Shown piece after piece: positions 4,668 through 5,432 of a stretch of DNA of 5,432 nucleotides. The stretch spans positions 1 through 5,432 of the forward strand of contig CAMPHP010000277.1 of NCBI GenBank assembly GCA_946885925.1. Direction: 5' to 3'. The notes beneath the pieces were generated by a model that was not told the DNA's origin, did not search any database, and saw only the letters and a list, made by a program, of their open reading frames with translations. The DNA comes from an uncultured Litorilinea sp. GTDB lineage: Bacteria; Chloroflexota; Anaerolineae; Caldilineales; Caldilineaceae. The first letter of the stretch is position 1, and the number at the start of each line of letters is the position of its first letter. Both the position numbers and the translations under genes were made by a program.

Positions 4668-5432
4668 ATGCCACCCTTGCGAGTTGGCTTTGTCGGTGCG
4701 GGCTTTATTGCCAAATTTCAATTGCGGGCGATAGCCCAAATTCGCAATATGGAGGTGGTGGGTATTACTTCGCGCACGCGCGCCCATGCCGAGGAGACGG
4801 CTGCGCTGGCACGCGAGCTAGGAGTGGGCGAGGCGCGGGTCTATGATAGCGTTCGGGAAATGGCTCCCCATGTGGATGTCATTGCCATTTATGCGCCCAA
4901 CTATTTGCGCGTCGCCATCATGGAGGAGATTGTGGAGGCAGTGCAGGCGGGTGCAGTTCTCAAGGGCGTGATTTGCGAAAAGCCTCTGGGGCGCAATGTT
5001 GCCGAGGCGCGGCGAATGGTGGAATTAGCCAACCAAGTGGGGCTCCCGACTGCCTACTTTGAGAACCAACTTTTTATGAAGCCGGTACGCGCCCAGTTAG
5101 CCCAACTTGCCCCGCAGATCGCGACGATGGGGCCGCCATTGCTGGTGCGCTCTGCCGAAGAGCATGGCGGGCCGCATGAAGCCTGGTTCTGGGACCCCCT
5201 ACGTCAGGGTGGAGGTGTCCTCTCGGACATGGGCTGTCATAGCATTGCTGTGGGCTGGTATGCGTTAACACCTCCAGGCAAATCGCCTACCTTTCTTCAA
5301 CCCGTTAGCGTTAGTGCAGAGGTGGCCTTGCTCAAGTGGGGGCTCCCCGTCTGGCGACAAAAGCTCTTGGAGCGTTTTGGCGTAGATTATGGCAAAACAC
5401 CCGCTGAGGATTTTACGACGGGCGTCATCACC
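4668..5432 (+). CDS. Gfo/Idh/MocA family NAD(P)-dependent oxidoreductase (N-terminal 255 residues, runs off right edge)
   Basis: The frame is open from ATG 4668 to the last base, 255 codons; family members are usually about 330-400 aa, so the C-terminal part is missing. The product begins MPPLRVGFVGAGFIAKFQ, a Rossmann dinucleotide-binding start with GxGxxA at residues 10-15. It continues with VDVIAIYAPNYLRV, typical of the strand after the nucleotide-binding fold, and with CEKPLGRN containing the EKP motif (E104, K105, P106), whose lysine is catalytic in this family. GGGVLSDMGCHS supplies D187 and H191, the usual Asp/His of the substrate domain. The enzyme should oxidise or reduce a sugar, inositol or related polyol in the cytoplasm. 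HGGPHEAWFWDP is typical of a subgroup with an unassigned substrate, so no specific reaction can be named. The start is fixed by AAGGAG at 4654-4659. It is transcribed away from the HicB-like gene, and its visible neighbours give no pathway clue. Confidence 0.9.
   Translation, partial: MPPLRVGFVGAGFIAKFQLRAIAQIRNMEVVGITSRTRAHAEETAALARELGVGEARVYDSVREMAPHVDVIAIYAPNYLRVAIMEEIVEAVQAGAVLKGVICEKPLGRNVAEARRMVELANQVGLPTAYFENQLFMKPVRAQLAQLAPQIATMGPPLLVRSAEEHGGPHEAWFWDPLRQGGGVLSDMGCHSIAVGWYALTPPGKSPTFLQPVSVSAEVALLKWGLPVWRQKLLERFGVDYGKTPAEDFTTGVIT

Overview
This looks like one end of a draft or metagenome-assembled contig. Bases 7-38 are a Nextera/Tn5 sequencing adapter with one base missing, so biological sequence starts at about base 39. 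The genes are moderately GC-rich and at least two have promoters that appear to start transcription on the ATG. The combination of an EndoQ-like PHP nuclease fused to a UvrD helicase, a HicB-like small gene and a Gfo/Idh/MocA oxidoreductase suggests a Chloroflexota-type bacterium (Anaerolineae-like). That placement is from family recognition only and is tentative.

Layout. (1) On the minus strand, a good promoter (541-546 / 519-524) drives a 31-32 codon ORF (515-417). Four bases later comes the start of an unrecognised gene (412 to the left edge, 124 codons visible), with its own Shine-Dalgarno inside the end of the small ORF. (2) A divergent intergenic region of about 280 bases (549-824) holds two inverted-repeat structures, repeated GTCTGAAA-type and CTGTCA motifs, and a TATACT -10 element placed exactly for leaderless transcription of the next gene. 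(3) The main gene (825-4331, 1168 aa) is a complete two-module repair protein. Residues 1 to about 426 are an endonuclease Q / TIGR00375-type PHP nuclease with a four-cysteine zinc finger. Residues about 510-1168 are a full SF1A UvrD/PcrA-type helicase. An Ala/Pro-rich linker joins them. Two QLxLF pentapeptides, one just after the nuclease and one as the last five residues, match the bacterial sliding-clamp binding consensus. (4) Convergent with it, on the minus strand (4534-4328), is a HicB-like/DUF1902-like small protein carrying three perfect 15-bp tandem repeats and an apparent frameshift in its C-terminal end. (5) Divergent from that, at 4668, an NAD(P)-dependent Gfo/Idh/MocA oxidoreductase runs off the right edge with 255 residues visible.

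How they fit together. The genes do not form one operon: there are three separate promoter regions and a convergent pair. The centre of interest is the EndoQ-UvrD fusion. By inference it nicks DNA 5' to deaminated bases and unwinds from that nick on one polypeptide tethered to the replication clamp. The second point of interest is the small ORF and unknown gene at the left, arranged like a leader or precursor peptide followed by its partner enzyme.
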